From a candidate division WWE3 bacterium (GTDB taxonomy: Bacteria > Patescibacteriota > WWE3 > UBA101185 > UBA10185), in assembly GCA_012798315.1 (NCBI GenBank), contig JAAZNL010000025.1:1-42128 (forward strand): DNA of 42,128 nucleotides. Direction: 5' to 3'. Each line of letters opens with the position of its first letter. The stretch's first letter is position 1. Position numbers and translations under genes: made by a program. This document shows, one piece after another, positions 18,723 to 27,583 of this stretch. Below the pieces are notes generated by a model that did not search any database, had not been told where the DNA came from, and was given only the letters and a program-made list of their open reading frames with translations.

Positions 18723-19730
18723 TTATTTAATATCTCCTCCTGCCGAACGAATAAAAGAACTGTATTGTCTGTACGCTGAGGCAAAATCTGTCTTACCTGT
18801 ACGGGTGTCAAAAATTAGGCCTGATTTTCCTCCCGACACTATTCTTTCCACTTGAGGGTTTCCCGCCGGTTTGAGCATAATTTTTGTTCTTTCTTCTTTT
18901 GGGAGAGGAAGTACAAATATTTTGTCTTTCTCTAAATCAATTATCTGGCTTGTTCCAATCTGAGAAGCTATCAGACACTCTATACCGCTTGGAATCGAAA
19001 TTAAGGTCGCAAGTTTTTCGGGGTGAACGGTAATACCCGGATCTTTCCCTAAGTAAATCCTCAGAAGGTTTGTAAGAATAGTGCTATCATTTGAATCCAC
19101 AAAAATGTCGTATGCGCCGGTGCCCTGTAAGAGTTGAAGTATTAACATGGTGTTTACGTCCTCAATACCATGTAAAGTATTAAAACGACAACCTAAAAAT
19201 ACGATAGGTTTTTCAGCGGGAACTTTAAAATTTTGAACAGTTTGTAAAAGCTTGGAATCCATTTCCACGCGTGATACTAAGTCCGAGACCACAACCTGAG
19301 GATATAACGACAAATTTGCAGCAAAGTCCTCTTCAACCGGATCCTGTGTCTCCCCCGCCGGATACTGTAATGGTTTACTGCTAAAAATCTGGTCCTTTGT
19401 GGCCACAGCGTAGTTATTTATCATTATCGGGTAATACTGTTCCGTACGAAGCAATAGTTCGTACATAGAAATGTACATTTTTAAACCAAGATCTATTTTC
19501 GGGGGCTCTAAAAATCCGGATAAAATAACATCACAATCTGACAGTTTTAGGTCAACGTCTTTACACATTTGATCAAAAAGTGCGCGATAAAAGGAAGTTT
19601 CAGTGGTAAAAGCCGAAAACAGCTCAGGTGAATACACATATGGGTAATTCCAAAAGGTATATTCCTCTGAAGATTTGTATATTAATCCCGTAACATCATG
19701 GGCACCAATGTAGGCAGCTAAAACAGGCAT
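18723..19730 (-). CDS. Conserved hypothetical; C-terminus weakly resembles MutL/GlmL (glutamate mutase L) family
   Basis: C-terminal KIFVLPLPKEERTKIMLKPAGNPQVERIVSGGKSGLIFDTRTGK; ATG at 19730 sits 6 nt downstream of TGT-TATTAT. Confidence 0.6.
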   Translation of the reverse strand: MPVLAAYIGAHDVTGLIYKSSEEYTFWNYPYVYSPELFSAFTTETSFYRALFDQMCKDVDLKLSDCDVILSGFLEPPKIDLGLKMYISMYELLLRTEQYYPIMINNYAVATKDQIFSSKPLQYPAGETQDPVEEDFAANLSLYPQVVVSDLVSRVEMDSKLLQTVQNFKVPAEKPIVFLGCRFNTLHGIEDVNTMLILQLLQGTGAYDIFVDSNDSTILTNLLRIYLGKDPGITVHPEKLATLISIPSGIECLIASQIGTSQIIDLEKDKIFVLPLPKEERTKIMLKPAGNPQVERIVSGGKSGLIFDTRTGKTDFASAYRQYSSFIRSAGGDIK

Positions 19731-19790
19731 GCGTAAATAATAACAGAGATACGCGCATGGATAAAGCAATCATTTTGTCTATGTAGTAGT

Positions 19791-20054
19791 TTAAAGCGCG
19801 TGTTGATCGGTAAAAGGCAGTAAAGCCATGTAACGTGCTTTTTTAATTTCAGTTGCTAACTTTCTCTGGTATCTTGAACTGATGCCTGTATATTTATTAG
19901 GTACAATTTTGCCTCTGTCAGAAGTAAATCTCTTAAGAGTAAGCACCTCTTTATAATCCGGCTCAGTGCCTGTTTGCGTAAAATAGCAGCTATTAACCCT
20001 TTTTACGGATCTCGCAGTTCTTGTCGGTTTAGTATCTTTTTTCTCTTTTTTCAT
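19791..20054 (-). CDS. rpsR: 30S ribosomal protein S18
   Basis: DYKEVLTLKRFTSDRGKIVPNKYTGISSRYQRKLATEIKKARYMALLPFTDQH. Confidence 0.95.
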   Translation of the reverse strand: MKKEKKDTKPTRTARSVKRVNSCYFTQTGTEPDYKEVLTLKRFTSDRGKIVPNKYTGISSRYQRKLATEIKKARYMALLPFTDQHAL

Positions 20055-20061
20055 ATTTGCC

Positions 20062-20526
20062 TTATTTAGTTTCTTTTGGTGTATCTAAATCAAAATCCAA
20101 ATCACCGAAATCCATGTTGTCGGAACCACCTTCACCAAAACCGGTGTCCTCGTCGCCTATTATATCATCATCGTCCACAGAACCATCTTGTTTAATCTTG
20201 GATAGTATTATCATGTCATCGATTACGATTTCGGTTTTATACTTTTTAGAACCTTGAGGATCCTGCCAAGTTCTTGTTTGTAAACGACCTTCAACATACA
20301 CTTTAGTACCTTTTTTTAATAACTGGCCACAAATTTCAGCGAGTTTGTTCCAAGCCACAACGTTGTGAAAATCAGCTGCCTGTTTACGTTCACCGCTTGT
20401 TACCCATTCTCTGTTGGTAGCTATAACAAAACTTGCTACAGCATTACCCTGTGGAGTGTATCTCATTTCCGGATCACGGGTTAAGTTGCCAATTAACATT
20501 ACTTTGTTCAGATTTCTTGTTGCCAT
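20062..20526 (-). CDS. ssb: Single-stranded DNA-binding protein
   Basis: LNKVMLIGNLTRDPEMRYTPQGNAVASFVIATNREW; acidic C-terminus; SD AAGGAGAG upstream. Confidence 0.95.
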   Translation of the reverse strand: MATRNLNKVMLIGNLTRDPEMRYTPQGNAVASFVIATNREWVTSGERKQAADFHNVVAWNKLAEICGQLLKKGTKVYVEGRLQTRTWQDPQGSKKYKTEIVIDDMIILSKIKQDGSVDDDDIIGDEDTGFGEGGSDNMDFGDLDFDLDTPKETK

Positions 20527-20590
20527 AGTATCCCTTCTCTCCTTTGGAAAGTGCACATCTAAATATGCACATCCCTATTTATCTAAAATT

Positions 20591-20875
20591 TCAGCTTTTC
20601 GCTGTAACTAAATACCTAAGTAAATCAGGCAATAGACTTAATTTGTTTTTAAATTTGTCTAAAGCGCCGGAATCTAATTCCACAGTCAAAACGTCATAGT
20701 AACCGTCTGTGTTTCGATTTATTTCGTAGGCAAGTTTTCTTTTGCCCCAATAATCTTGTTTTATTATTTTGCCATTGAAAGACTTGACCAGATCCTGGAT
20801 TTGAGTAGAAAGGTCCTTCGCTCCCTGATCCGTAAGACTCGCTTTAGCTATTGTCATCAATTCGTATGTTTTCAT
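20591..20875 (-). CDS. rpsF: 30S ribosomal protein S6
   Basis: KTYELMTIAKASL, KIIKQDYWGKRKLAYEINRNTDGYYDVLTVEL; start trimmed to ATG. Confidence 0.94.
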   Translation of the reverse strand: MKTYELMTIAKASLTDQGAKDLSTQIQDLVKSFNGKIIKQDYWGKRKLAYEINRNTDGYYDVLTVELDSGALDKFKNKLSLLPDLLRYLVTAKS

Positions 20876-21003
20876 ATTGTCCTGATTAACAACCAAATTA
20901 TATAGTTGCTACCGCCCCATGTCTACCTAAGACTATATACTGACAGTAGATTTTTCAGTCAGTGAATATTACAAAAAAAGCTGTCATTATGCAACAATTA
21001 GTC

Positions 21004-22128
21004 TCACACACTAAAGTTGAACTCAACCACGTCTCCATCACGCATTATGTAGGTCTTTCCCTCTAGCCGTAATAGACCTTTATCCCTTGCCAATTTCAGA
21101 CTCCCCAAAGAAGCCAAATCCTCGTAGGCCACAATCTCGGCTGAAATGAATCCACGTTGAAAATCCGTATGGATAACGCCGGCAGCTTCGGGAGCCGATG
21201 AACCTTTTTTAACGGTCCATGCCCGTACTTCCTTAGGCCCCATGGTCAAAAATACCTGCAACCCAAGAATATCAAAACCTTTACGGATTACCTGATTAAG
21301 GCCGGACTCCCTTAATCCCAAATCCGACATAAAAGCATCTCTATCCGCCGGATCATCCATAGAGGCTATCTCTGACTCTATTTTTGCTGAAATCTTTATC
21401 CCGTTATAACGATCTATAACATCAGAATGAATAGATTTTATATCCGCTCCGGCTTCGGACTCAGAAACATTAAAAACATAAATCAAGGGTTTAAATGTTA
21501 AAAGATTATATTCCTTTAATAAATCCTTCTGTTTAGTACTTAGATTTAAACTGTTTGCCAACTTACCCTCCCCCAAGGCTTGCCTGACAGTAAGGAGTAA
21601 ATCGTATCTCTCTATACCCTCTGCAGTCTTATCGGATTTTAGCTCACGTTCGCCTTTTTCAAGTTTTTTATCTATAACCTGAATATCCGCTAAAATAAGT
21701 TCGGTATTTATTATTTCTATATCTGACGCAGGATCCGTGGCTCCTGCTCTAACCACATTGTCATCGTCAAAGGCTCGAACGACCTGGACAAGGGCGTCTA
21801 CCTCCCGAATATGACTCAAAAACGCGTTACCCAGGCCTTCACCTGACGAAGCTCCTTTTACCAAACCGGCAATATCATAAAATTTCACAACCGCAGGAAT
21901 AATCTGCTCCGGTAATTCCCTATCCCCTTGTCTTTGACCGTAATCAACTCTAACTATTTCTGCTAATCTATTTAAACGTTCGTCAGGTACATCTACAATT
22001 CCGATGTTAGGCTCTATTGTTGCAAAAGGATAATTAGCCGCCAAAGCAGCCTGTCTTTTAAGCAACGCGTTAAATAAAGTGGATTTACCTACATTCGGAA
22101 GACCCACAATTCCAAGGGATAAACTCAT
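21004..22128 (-). CDS. ychF: OBG-family GTPase/ATPase YchF
   Basis: MSLSLGIVGLPNVGKSTLFNALLKRQAALAANYPFATIEPNIG; TGS-like C-terminus. TGC-TACAAT ends 7 nt before this ATG. Confidence 0.96.
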   Translation of the reverse strand: MSLSLGIVGLPNVGKSTLFNALLKRQAALAANYPFATIEPNIGIVDVPDERLNRLAEIVRVDYGQRQGDRELPEQIIPAVVKFYDIAGLVKGASSGEGLGNAFLSHIREVDALVQVVRAFDDDNVVRAGATDPASDIEIINTELILADIQVIDKKLEKGERELKSDKTAEGIERYDLLLTVRQALGEGKLANSLNLSTKQKDLLKEYNLLTFKPLIYVFNVSESEAGADIKSIHSDVIDRYNGIKISAKIESEIASMDDPADRDAFMSDLGLRESGLNQVIRKGFDILGLQVFLTMGPKEVRAWTVKKGSSAPEAAGVIHTDFQRGFISAEIVAYEDLASLGSLKLARDKGLLRLEGKTYIMRDGDVVEFNFSV

Positions 22129-22176
22129 AACTTGCATTGTAGCAATATAGTGAGGAAGTGAAAATGGCGGGCAAGT

Positions 22177-22226
22177 AAAAAAAGGGAAACCTAACCGTTG
22201 TCTTTAAGACTTGAGATAGATTTCCC
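22177..22226 (-). terminator. Probable Rho-independent terminator (minus strand)
   Basis: Minus strand GGGAAA ... TTTCCC followed by TTTTTTT; overlaps the end of the 47-aa ORF. Confidence 0.6.
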
Positions 22227-22334
22227 TCCAGGATCACCCTTTTTTACATCGTGAGCTAAAATAAGGGTTTCAAGTATCGACGGAACTGATGTCGGTTGGA
22301 AACGAATTTTCTTGGTTTTCACACCGGGTTTCAT
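22191..22334 (-). CDS. Short ORF (47 aa), one nt after the preceding stop codon
   Basis: MKPGVKTKKIRFQPTSVPSILETLILAHDVKKGDPGGKSISSLKDNG; not in the supplied track (below length cut-off). Confidence 0.4.
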   Translation of the reverse strand: MKPGVKTKKIRFQPTSVPSILETLILAHDVKKGDPGGKSISSLKDNG

Positions 22335-22335
22335 T

Positions 22336-23487
22336 CTACTTCCCTACCCTTTCTAATATATATCCGAGTTCGCGATAGATGTGAGATTTGGCCTCATTAT
22401 AATCTGGATTGTCCTTATTGTCCATTTCGCTCAGTTGTTCAACTGAGTAGTTGGTGACTAAATCTCTGGGAAGTCTGATAACAATTCCCATTTCGTTATT
22501 TTTGGCTACCGCATACAAAAAATTAGCTTCTATGTCATATAAATCTAAATTAGAAGGTCTTTCGTAATCCCCTTCGTAAATTTTGGGCAAATTACCTTCA
22601 GTTACAACCCGACAGCTACCTTGGCCGTTCGAAATCTCCGCTTTCTTAACGTCAAAAAGAGCAAGTTCCTTTGAAAATTTGCCATCATGTATTGTCAGTA
22701 CAAAATCTGCGCCTTCGTTAACATCACGGAAAGCAGGCGGCTTTTGAAAAACCATGTCATAACCAACATCCGGAAAGTCATAACCTGAAACAATTCTTCC
22801 TGCAACAATCTCAGCCTTTATACCGTCAACCAACGATTCAACATGGTCAAATAAGCCTAATCTTTCCGTATGGGCTGCCGATACAAGTTTCATAGCCATA
22901 TCAAGAGCTTTGGGGTCAGATAATCCCAAGTTAACAGCACGCCCGATAGCTCCGGACTTAATAATATTGTCCATATTTAGTTTTCCTGCATTGGCTTCTG
23001 CCAAGACACAGATATCACAAGCGGTGACTAATATATCATTAACCTGATTAAATGTTCCTTCATCGGTAAATTCCTGCATAACACTTAAAAACCTTTTAAC
23101 ACCTAAGGCGCGCAGCCGAACGTCGGCATAATAAACTTCCGATTTACTGTTGCTGCCCACTAGCCTCTTTTCCAAAGACTTATTCATTGCATCCCAATAA
23201 CCATTAACCCACTCCATTGCAGTTTCATAACCGGAATTTTTTTCGGGTTTAGATAAAGTGGTCTCCTCTAACACTAATTTCTCAAGCACCTCATCAACCG
23301 AAATGCCTATTTTTTCTAACTCTTCTGTCGTAAGTCTTTCTAAATCATTTATGTTGTATGTAACCTCGGGGGGCTTAATATATCTTTCGGGGGATATGGG
23401 TGTAAATCTAGCCTTGCCTGATTCAGCAAGTCTTGAAAAATTATCGGTTAAAGTCGAATGTGGTAGAGCTTCATAACTTGCAGCCAT
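22336..23487 (-). CDS. Conserved hypothetical cytoplasmic protein
   Basis: 383-aa ORF; ATG preceded by TGC-TAACAT-taggtg. Confidence 0.65.
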   Translation of the reverse strand: MAASYEALPHSTLTDNFSRLAESGKARFTPISPERYIKPPEVTYNINDLERLTTEELEKIGISVDEVLEKLVLEETTLSKPEKNSGYETAMEWVNGYWDAMNKSLEKRLVGSNSKSEVYYADVRLRALGVKRFLSVMQEFTDEGTFNQVNDILVTACDICVLAEANAGKLNMDNIIKSGAIGRAVNLGLSDPKALDMAMKLVSAAHTERLGLFDHVESLVDGIKAEIVAGRIVSGYDFPDVGYDMVFQKPPAFRDVNEGADFVLTIHDGKFSKELALFDVKKAEISNGQGSCRVVTEGNLPKIYEGDYERPSNLDLYDIEANFLYAVAKNNEMGIVIRLPRDLVTNYSVEQLSEMDNKDNPDYNEAKSHIYRELGYILERVGK

Positions 23488-23555
23488 CACCTAATGTTAG
23501 CATATATTTAAACAGGCAATTTACGCCATCATTAAAATCTCTTATCATATTATCA

Positions 23556-25511
23556 ATGCCCGTTTTTAAGTTTGTTTTCAAAACAATATTCGGTTTTGGA
23601 TTATTAGTACTTGGTTCATATTCTACTTATGCTGCAGATATTACTGCCCCTGTAACTACACATGTAATGGATCCTTCTTCTCCTGACGGAGATAATGGTT
23701 GGTTCGTTACACCAATTAACTTTACTCTTACCGCAACAGATCTGGATAGCGGCGTCAGCCAAATAAATTACAGAATAGACGGCGGCACATGGCAGACTTT
23801 TTCTTTTGAAAATACTTTAAATTTGGCGCCTAATGCATCATTTGAAAACTATTCCGCGGGTTCATCCATATCTACAACTGATTGGGAAAAAACTACCAGT
23901 GATCCAGGTACATCTTACTCAAGAGATAACTCAACCACGCCTGCCGGCTTTGAGACTACTTCAATACGTGTCGGTTCTACATCGCCTGGCTGGCACGGGA
24001 TTAACCACGCCGCAACTTATGCGGCTGCTACACCTTTGGCTAACATGACCACAGGAATATGGGTAAAAACAGATAGCTTAACATCGACCGCTTATATCAA
24101 GGTTTATTCCGTTTCGTTAGACACGAATAATCTACCCGTTTACACTTACCTGGGTCAAAGTTCGGGAATATCAGGAACCAATGATTGGGCCAAACTTACA
24201 TACAATTTTGTGGTAACCGACCCTTTTTCTGTGGGTATTTACATAGATATCGGTTTTGACGGTTCCGGTACGGCCTGGTTTGATGCCGCCGAAATTACAT
24301 CGTCGCTTCAGACGCGCAATGTCGAATTTACCGTAGGTTCTGACAGCAGCAACCATACGGTGGAGTACTACTCTGTAGACCGCTCGGGAAACGCTGAAAC
24401 CTATAACTGCAGTACTGATGATAACTGTGTAACTTTTAAATTAGACCAAACACCTCCCGGCAATTGGCACGATTCCGGTGCTTTTAGAGGTTTACTTGGT
24501 TCTGATCATGCGTTGTATGTATATACAGTTGTTGAAGATGCTACCTCAGGCATATCCACTTTTACAGACAAATATATGTATCACACTGACGTAGAACCGG
24601 GTTTCGGCAGATTTTCAAACATTACAACCTGTTCTTCTACCTGGCAAAGCGACCAATGGGTGGTGCTAATATCGCCTCCTTTTATACCGGGTGTGCATTC
24701 AGCATATTTGTTAACGCCGAAAACCGAGTTTTGTAATAATGACTGGAAAACCTGTAAAACTGTTAGGTTTTTGGCAGAAGATTTAGCCGGTAATTCTGCC
24801 ACAAAAGACTATTGTATAAACGGTCCGTGGGTAAAATTCCGCGGCGGTGGGCTGGTCCGAAGTAACTCAGACATTAGTATGATATCTGAACCGGAGGAAG
24901 ATAACACGGATGGGGTGATAGAAGCAGAAGGCGATCTAGTTAACTTTTTCACATCAACAAAGGACTGGAAAATGATGCCCGCAGCAAGGCCTACCGAATA
25001 CGACTATGCCGGATTTAGAAACATTGTTAGAACCTCACCCACTACCAGAACTTCATTAACCACTACATCGGGTGTCTACCAAATTAATACTGACTTTGAA
25101 ATAAGTAACACGACATTACCAAATAATTTTGATTCCGCATCATTTAACCAAATTTATTTTATTAATGGAGACTTACTTATTTCAAAGAATGTCAAAGTGG
25201 CAACGGCTTCTACAGCTTTGTTTATCGTTAATGGAAAAGTCGAAATAGCCAAATCCGTCGACGAAATCGGGATAGCTGTTATGGCCGACGGCGATTTTTA
25301 TACCGCGTATGACATTGCAGAAGGCGAAGGCGCACCTACTCTAATTTTAGGCGGGATATTTTCTGCAAATAAATTTTGGTTCCAAAGAACTTTGCAAGGT
25401 ACTAACAACACAAAATATCCGTCAGAAGATTTTACATACCAGCCAAAGTATATTACTGCAATGAGAACCTATTTAGGCACAAACTCAATTCTTTGGAAAT
25501 CAGTGGAATAA
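23556..25511 (+). CDS. Secreted surface protein with Ig/OmpL47-like domain and CBM-like insertion
   Basis: Signal peptide MPVFKFVFKTIFGFGLLVLGSYSTYAADITAP; LDSGVSQINYRIDGGTWQTFSF and HTVEYYSVDRSGNAE flank NASFENYSAG...GTAWFDAAEI. Confidence 0.8.
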   Translation: MPVFKFVFKTIFGFGLLVLGSYSTYAADITAPVTTHVMDPSSPDGDNGWFVTPINFTLTATDLDSGVSQINYRIDGGTWQTFSFENTLNLAPNASFENYSAGSSISTTDWEKTTSDPGTSYSRDNSTTPAGFETTSIRVGSTSPGWHGINHAATYAAATPLANMTTGIWVKTDSLTSTAYIKVYSVSLDTNNLPVYTYLGQSSGISGTNDWAKLTYNFVVTDPFSVGIYIDIGFDGSGTAWFDAAEITSSLQTRNVEFTVGSDSSNHTVEYYSVDRSGNAETYNCSTDDNCVTFKLDQTPPGNWHDSGAFRGLLGSDHALYVYTVVEDATSGISTFTDKYMYHTDVEPGFGRFSNITTCSSTWQSDQWVVLISPPFIPGVHSAYLLTPKTEFCNNDWKTCKTVRFLAEDLAGNSATKDYCINGPWVKFRGGGLVRSNSDISMISEPEEDNTDGVIEAEGDLVNFFTSTKDWKMMPAARPTEYDYAGFRNIVRTSPTTRTSLTTTSGVYQINTDFEISNTTLPNNFDSASFNQIYFINGDLLISKNVKVATASTALFIVNGKVEIAKSVDEIGIAVMADGDFYTAYDIAEGEGAPTLILGGIFSANKFWFQRTLQGTNNTKYPSEDFTYQPKYITAMRTYLGTNSILWKSVE

Positions 25512-25524
25512 ACTGCGAGGTAAT

Positions 25525-26919
25525 TTACATCTTACGTTTTAGCTTAAACTTACCATCAGAAGCGTCTTCTACTATGTAGCCTTTTTCTTCTATCTGACGG
25601 CGCACCATATCTGCTTTATCCCAAATACCTGCTTTTCTGTATTCCCCACGCGTCTTTGCCAGATTAACCACATCCTGAGGTATTTCGTAACCAACATAGT
25701 TCTCAAGATTAAGCCCCAAAACTGCATCCATTTTTATAGCTGTGGCGATTTTAACCGGCTCGGGCAAATTACTCTTTAACGTATCCCACAATACTGCTAA
25801 CGCTTCCGGAATATTAAAGTCATTATTTACCGCCTGAATGAACAGTGAAAGGTGCCTTTCTGAAGGGCTGGCGTCTTCACTTTCTTTATATCCGGCTAAT
25901 ATGTCATATAACTTGTGAAGAGAATTTTGCGCTCCGAGTAAAGCTTCCCATGTAAAGTTTAATGTACTTCGGTAATGCGCTGACAGATAAAAATATCTCA
26001 AAGCCATTGCGTCATAACCTTTGTTTTCTATATCGACAACGGTAAACGCATTTCCTAAACTTTTACCCATACGTCCCCCGTCCACCTGCAAAAATGCGCC
26101 ATGCATCCAATAATTTACGAATTTTTTACCGGTCGCGCACTCGCTTTGCGCTATTTCGTTTTGGTGATGAATCATTCGCAGATCTTCTCCGCCCAAATGA
26201 ATGTCTATTGTCTCTCCTAATTCTTTCATGGCCATTGCAGAACACTCAAGATGCCATCCGGGGAATCCGATACCCCATGGGGAATCCCATTCCTGCCAAC
26301 GTTTAGTATCAGTAGGCGAAAATTTCCATAATGCAAAATCTGTCGGATTCTTTTTTTCAGGGTTAGGTTCGACCCGCGCGCCTTCTTTTATGCTTTCAGC
26401 CGATAAACCTGATAAAGCTCCGTATTCTTCGAATTTAGATGTGTCAAAATATATACCGTCCGAAGTCCTATATGTAAAACCCTGACGCTCAAGTGCACGT
26501 ACCAAATCTAATTGTTCGTGTATATACTCGGTAGCCCGTGTAAATTTAAAAGGTCTGATCAGGTTTAATTTATCGTATCCTTTGAGAAAATCGTTTATGT
26601 AGTAATCCGCAATTTCCCTGGCACTTCTGCCTTCTTTCTCAGCGGCAGCTTCAAGACGGTCATCCCCTACATCAGCATCACCGGCGTTATCCCCGGTTAA
26701 ATGACCAACATCGGTATAATTCATAATGTATTTAACTTTGAAACCGTTAAAAGCAAAAACACGGTTAACAATATCCCCCAGGGTATATGTCCTATAATTT
26801 CCAATCGTAACGTAATCGTAAACAGTAGGTCCGCACAGATACATTAAGACCATATCCGGCTTCATAGGTTTAAAATCCTCTACCTGCTTACTTAGTGAGT
26901 TATAAATCCTTATTGCCAT
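25525..26919 (-). CDS. cysS: Cysteinyl-tRNA synthetase
   Basis: YLCGPTVYDYVTIGNYRTYTLGDI, GWHLECSAM, HHQNEIAQSE, GGRMGKSLGN. Confidence 0.96.
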   Translation of the reverse strand: MAIRIYNSLSKQVEDFKPMKPDMVLMYLCGPTVYDYVTIGNYRTYTLGDIVNRVFAFNGFKVKYIMNYTDVGHLTGDNAGDADVGDDRLEAAAEKEGRSAREIADYYINDFLKGYDKLNLIRPFKFTRATEYIHEQLDLVRALERQGFTYRTSDGIYFDTSKFEEYGALSGLSAESIKEGARVEPNPEKKNPTDFALWKFSPTDTKRWQEWDSPWGIGFPGWHLECSAMAMKELGETIDIHLGGEDLRMIHHQNEIAQSECATGKKFVNYWMHGAFLQVDGGRMGKSLGNAFTVVDIENKGYDAMALRYFYLSAHYRSTLNFTWEALLGAQNSLHKLYDILAGYKESEDASPSERHLSLFIQAVNNDFNIPEALAVLWDTLKSNLPEPVKIATAIKMDAVLGLNLENYVGYEIPQDVVNLAKTRGEYRKAGIWDKADMVRRQIEEKGYIVEDASDGKFKLKRKM

Positions 26920-26939
26920 GAGTGTATTTTATCACACCG

Positions 26940-27554
26940 TTAAAATTGTGATCTGCCATCCAAAGCACGGGAAAGTGTAATATCGTCTGCGTATTCTATA
27001 TCGCCTCCAACCGGCAATCCGCGGGCTATACGGGATATTTTTAATATATCTTCACCCAGCCCTGACTCTCTTAACATTTTTGATATATACATAGCCGTGG
27101 CCTCACCTTCCATACTTGTATTAGTTGCCAATATTACTTCTACATGTTCGTCTGACATTGCTAACACACGATCTTTTAGTTCTCGGACAAACAATTCTTC
27201 GGGTCCTATATTGTTTAGAGGATCTATAATTCCATGAAGAACGTGATAAACCCCTTTAAAACCCGTCTTTTCTATTGCAAACGCATCTAGCGGGTTGGAA
27301 ACTACCAAAATTACGTTTTTTTCTCTCGAGGAATCTGAACAAACTGAACACATATTGTTTTCTGACACATTGTGACATACTTCGCACAATTTTGTGCCTT
27401 TTTTTAAATTCACCAGCGAATCGGCAAATTTCTGTAGTTCTTCTTCGGGAAAATGCAAAAGGTAAAAAGTCAATCTTTGTGCAGTCTTTGGGCCAATTCC
27501 GGGTAAACGTTCGAATGATTCTATGAGTTTAAGTATTGGTGTCGGTATTTTCAC
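26940..27554 (-). CDS. recR: Recombination protein RecR (GTG start)
   Basis: FERLPGIGPKTAQRLTFYLL, CEVCHNVSENNMCSVCSD zinc finger, TOPRIM region. Confidence 0.96.
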   Translation of the reverse strand: MKIPTPILKLIESFERLPGIGPKTAQRLTFYLLHFPEEELQKFADSLVNLKKGTKLCEVCHNVSENNMCSVCSDSSREKNVILVVSNPLDAFAIEKTGFKGVYHVLHGIIDPLNNIGPEELFVRELKDRVLAMSDEHVEVILATNTSMEGEATAMYISKMLRESGLGEDILKISRIARGLPVGGDIEYADDITLSRALDGRSQF

Positions 27555-27583
27555 TACGTAATTCTATTAAAAATAACAAAAAT

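Noticed and set aside
18722-18811. Longer start for the 17726 ORF as given in the track
   Set aside because: It would overlap the upstream gene by 89 nt; ATG at 18721 immediately after the upstream stop is more credible.
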